This document shows positions 6,073 to 8,185 of a stretch of 8,185 bases of DNA, piece by piece. The position numbers and the translations under genes were made by a program. The stretch spans positions 1-8,185 of the forward strand of contig JBBIRM010000130.1 in NCBI GenBank assembly GCA_037441765.1. The letters are read 5' to 3'. This stretch comes from JBBIRM01 sp037441765 (GTDB lineage: Bacteria > Desulfobacterota > BSN033 > UBA1163). The notes under the pieces are model-generated. The model saw only the letters and a list, made by a program, of their open reading frames with translations, ran no database searches and had not been told where the DNA came from. Positions within the stretch are counted from its first letter, which is position 1. Each line of letters opens with the position of its first letter.

Positions 6073-7380
6073 ATGAACCCTATTTTTATCATTGGGGCTG
6101 GATTAGCTGGATGTGAAGCAGCCTGGCAGATCGCGAAGAGAGGAGGAAGGGTCCTTCTCTATGAGATGAAACCCAAGGTATTCTCCCCTGCTCATCGCTC
6201 CCCTTTCCTTGCAGAAATAGTTTGTAGTAATTCGTTTAAATCCGAATCCATTGAAAATGCCCCGGGAATTCTAAAAAGAGAGATGGAGCAGTTAGATTCC
6301 ATCATCTTAAAAACAGCCAGGGAGGTGAGAGTTCCGGCAGGAGATTCTCTGGCGGTTGACCGAGAGGCCTTTTCAAATAAGATCACACAGACCCTTGAGG
6401 GTTTGGAAAATATAGAGGTGATTCGAGAGGAGGTAACCTCCATTCCTCAAGACGATATTGTCATCGTTGCGACAGGGCCTCTTACCTCCGAACCATTGAG
6501 CCATGATATTAAAAAGATCACAGGGAGTGAACATCTCTTTTTCTATGATGCAATCTCTCCCATAGTCACTGCAGATTCCATCGATTTTGGGAAAGTCTTC
6601 AAGGCCTCGAGGTACGGGAAAGGTGGTAATGACTATGTCAACTGTCCAATGACTGAGGAGGAGTATTACCGATGGGTGGAGGCCTTAAAGCAAGCGGAGA
6701 GGGTCTCGATAAGAGCGTTTGAGAAGGATTACCTTTTTGAGGGATGTCTTCCCATTGAGGAGATGGCTGATCGTGGGAGAGAAACCCTGGTCTATGGTCC
6801 ACTCAAACCGGTTGGGATGATTGATCCGAGGACAGGGAGAAGGCCTTTTGCGGTGGTCCAGTTAAGACAGGAAGACCAATTCGAGACACTCTATAATCTT
6901 GTGGGTTGCCAGACCCGTCTGAAGCCTGAGGAACAGAAAAGGGTTTTTCGGATGATTCCAGGCCTTGAGAAGGCAGAGTTTGTTAGGTTGGGTTCTCTCC
7001 ATCGAAATACATTTATCAATTCTCCAGCCCTTCTGAAGGAGACCCTCCAATTAAAAAAGACTCCTCACCTCTTTTTTGCAGGTCAGATCACAGGGGTAGA
7101 GGGGTATATGGAATCATCAGCCATAGGACTTATTTCAGGAATCAATGCCTATAGATATGCAAAGGGAATGTCCCTGGTGATTCCTCCCCCAACTACGGCA
7201 ATCGGTGCCCTCATTCATTACATCACCCATTCCAGATCCATTCCCTTCCAGCCGATGAACATCAATTTTGGTCTATTTCCATCCTTGAAAAGAAGGGCAA
7301 GAGGCCGAATCAAACGTCAACTTTTAGCGAAGCGAGCGTTAAGGGAGATGGAGGAATGGAAGAGGCAATGGGAGATTTAA
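6073..7380 (+). CDS. trmFO: Folate/FAD-dependent tRNA (uracil-54-C5)-methyltransferase TrmFO
   Basis: Makes ribothymidine (m5U54) in the T-loop of tRNAs, taking the methyl carbon from methylenetetrahydrofolate with FAD as reductant, in the cytoplasm. The N-terminal FAD-binding motif is IIGAGLAGCEAA (6-17). The catalytic cysteine is C51 in VCSNSFKSES, and the second active-site cysteine is C225 in FEGCLPIEEMADRG. The second FAD segment, FFAGQITGVEGYMESSA, begins at 334. The length of 435 aa is typical and rules out the longer paralogue MnmG (GidA). An in-frame TAG two codons upstream (6064-6066) fixes the start at the ATG or downstream of it. There is no properly spaced Shine-Dalgarno; see the promoter at 6036-6064. 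A small ORF follows after 60 bases without a terminator. Confidence 0.96.
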   Translation: MNPIFIIGAGLAGCEAAWQIAKRGGRVLLYEMKPKVFSPAHRSPFLAEIVCSNSFKSESIENAPGILKREMEQLDSIILKTAREVRVPAGDSLAVDREAFSNKITQTLEGLENIEVIREEVTSIPQDDIVIVATGPLTSEPLSHDIKKITGSEHLFFYDAISPIVTADSIDFGKVFKASRYGKGGNDYVNCPMTEEEYYRWVEALKQAERVSIRAFEKDYLFEGCLPIEEMADRGRETLVYGPLKPVGMIDPRTGRRPFAVVQLRQEDQFETLYNLVGCQTRLKPEEQKRVFRMIPGLEKAEFVRLGSLHRNTFINSPALLKETLQLKKTPHLFFAGQITGVEGYMESSAIGLISGINAYRYAKGMSLVIPPPTTAIGALIHYITHSRSIPFQPMNINFGLFPSLKRRARGRIKRQLLAKRALREMEEWKRQWEI

Positions 7381-7440
7381 AATATTTTAACAAAGGAGAT
7401 CTCATCCCATGTAGAAGGGTTCCAAGAAGGGAGCAGAAAG

Positions 7441-7755
7441 ATGATGGAGGAACGTAGTTGTCATCGGTGTGGTAAAAGGCTTCATGCAGGTGGGCTTAAT
7501 TATGTGGTGAACATCAGGGTCTTTGCCGATTTTGACGGGATTCTTTTAGAGCCTGAGGAAGGGGTTGATCAGCAGTTAAGACAACTTCTCAGGCAGGTGG
7601 AGCAGATGGACCCCGAAGATTTGGAGAAGGAGGTCTATGAGGAGTTCAACCTCATCCTCTGTAAGAGTTGCCGTGACCGATTTGTCAACGAAACCCAACA
7701 TCCTTGGGAAGGCCCTTTAAGGATGAAGGGAGGTCCAGGAACAATTCTACATTAA
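7441..7755 (+). CDS. Small uncharacterised protein with two CxxC motifs
   Basis: I do not recognise this 104-aa protein as a named family. C7/C10 in SCHRCGK and C74/C77 in LCKSCRDRF are spaced like the two halves of a zinc site. Between them is an acidic middle (about 31-70) with a short VFADFDG strand and a helical QQLRQLLRQVEQMDPEDLE segment. The C-terminus (HPWEGPLRMKGGPGTILH) has no obvious motif, and there is no signal peptide or membrane segment. AGGGAG (7428-7433) stands seven bases before the ATG, so translation is plausible. It lies 60 bases after trmFO on the same strand with no terminator between, so it probably shares that transcript. The paired cysteines and good ribosome site make it a likely real gene; function unknown. 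Confidence 0.75.
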   Translation: MMEERSCHRCGKRLHAGGLNYVVNIRVFADFDGILLEPEEGVDQQLRQLLRQVEQMDPEDLEKEVYEEFNLILCKSCRDRFVNETQHPWEGPLRMKGGPGTILH

Positions 7756-7856
7756 ATTTTTTAAGAACACTTACCATTTTATAATTGCTGGAAAATAATT
7801 TTTTAATCACTCATTATCTTCCTTTCTTAAAAGGGGCTTTCAAGAACTCTCCATAA

Positions 7857-8100
7857 GAGGTCTCTGAAAAAGTCATAGAAAGACTGAGGAGGTAGGGTTC
7901 CAAACCCTTCGAATGCGGGCACTGAGGGTTCGGCAAGCCACAAGGGCTTGCCCTACGAGAAATTAAACGAATCTCAAACGTAGGGTAAGGGCTTGTCCCT
8001 TGCCGCATTTGTTTTCATTTCTTATTTCGAATTACGACACAGTCTTTTCCAGCCTACCTCCCAAGTCTATAAAACTCGTTTAAAATACTTTTCAGAACTC
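7857..8100 (+). mobile_element. Element B, copy 3, split by a ~124-bp insertion
   Basis: The left half, 7857-7920, is nearly identical to copy 2 (5906-5969), both ending at TTCGAATGCGGGC. The right half, from about 8044 (CTTTTCCA...) to 8100, resumes exactly where copy 2 continues. The DNA between is extra. Terminal repeats are GAGGTCTCTGAAAAAG on the left and, inverted, GAGTTCTGAAAAG on the right. No convincing target duplication is visible, and the right end merges with element A copy 2. The 100 bases before it (7756-7856) are AT-rich with no gene; CTTTCAAGAACTCT at 7837-7850 resembles a stray B terminus. Confidence 0.8.
7932..8004. repeat. REPIN-like inverted pair of REP hairpins inside element B
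   Basis: Two units face each other. Read 5'-3', unit 1 (- strand, 7956-7932) is GTAG, stem GGCAAGCC, loop CTTGT, stem GGCTTGCC. Unit 2 (+ strand, 7980-8004) is GTAG, stem GGTAAGGG, loop CTTGT, stem CCCTTGCC. The loops are identical. Two base pairs are swapped in a compensatory way (C-G to G-C twice) and one is a G-T wobble. A 5' GTAG foot followed by a hairpin is the hallmark of REP sequences mobilised by REP-associated tyrosine transposases (TnpA-REP/RAYT), and an inverted pair is the REPIN/BIME arrangement. The whole insertion in element B is about 7921-8043. Confidence 0.75.
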
Positions 8101-8185
8101 TGTAACACCTCACTCATCCGGGGAATCGGGTAGGGATGTCGGAGAAAATCTTATAGCGGAAACCTTATATTGCTCCCTGACTACA
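8095..8185. repeat. Palindromic element A, copy 2 (partial, inverted, cut by window end)
   Basis: 8108-8185 reads CTCACTCATCCGG, AATCGGGTAGGGATGTCG, AAAATCTTATAGCGGAAACC, GCTCCCT and ACTACA. This matches the reverse complement of about 240-337 of copy 1 at roughly nine positions in ten, with one small indel. It is therefore inverted relative to copy 1. It joins the right end of element B copy 3 through the same junction (GTAACA, then CTCACTCATCC) that joins copy 1 to the left end of B copy 1. Confidence 0.8.

Noticed and set aside
7393..7414. AAAGGAG followed by ATG TAG, a start-stop minimal ORF after trmFO
   Set aside because: It is out of frame with the 7441 gene, which has its own better ribosome site. 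A chance match is the simpler explanation.
7814..8008. 64-aa ORF on the - strand
   Set aside because: It lies wholly across element B copy 3 and its REPIN-like insert. Its codons are explained by the hairpin repeats, and no ribosome site or family is evident.

Overview
The window looks like a piece of an uncultured Deltaproteobacteria/Desulfobacterota-type chromosome of moderate to low GC. The evidence is the conserved housekeeping order LysM-domain protein, dprA, topA, trmFO on the + strand, a folate-dependent TrmFO, and a TopA with a multi-zinc-ribbon tail. This is an inference from gene content and order; no rRNA or other marker is present.

Layout: positions 1-465 are repeat DNA: a GC-rich hairpin repeat at the edge, a palindromic element called A here, and a degenerate copy of a ~122-bp element called B. 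B copy 1 runs into the 3' end of a TrmN6-like tRNA methyltransferase on the - strand (427-1134). An AT-rich divergent intergenic region (1135-1455) carries a promoter in each direction. A secreted LysM protein (1456-2232) follows and ends in a strong intrinsic terminator. Next come dprA (2454-3551) and topA (3634-5856), which are probably co-transcribed. An intact B element with a 5-bp direct duplication sits between topA and trmFO (6073-7380). A small two-CxxC protein (7441-7755) lies behind trmFO. The right edge holds a third B copy, split by an inserted inverted pair of REP-like hairpins, and then a partial, inverted copy of A that runs off the window.

The genes are housekeeping: tRNA base modification (TrmN6-like, TrmFO), DNA uptake/recombination (DprA), supercoil relaxation (TopA) and cell-envelope binding (LysM). 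I see no phage, defence, CRISPR or biosynthetic system, and I do not claim a new one. The unusual content lies in the repeats. There are two interacting non-autonomous element families, one of which appears to supply the C-terminus and stop codon of a gene. One copy has landed directly upstream of a promoter, and one has been invaded by a REPIN-like unit. In addition, the two tRNA-modification genes both appear to have promoters so close to their start codons that their mRNAs would be essentially leaderless.
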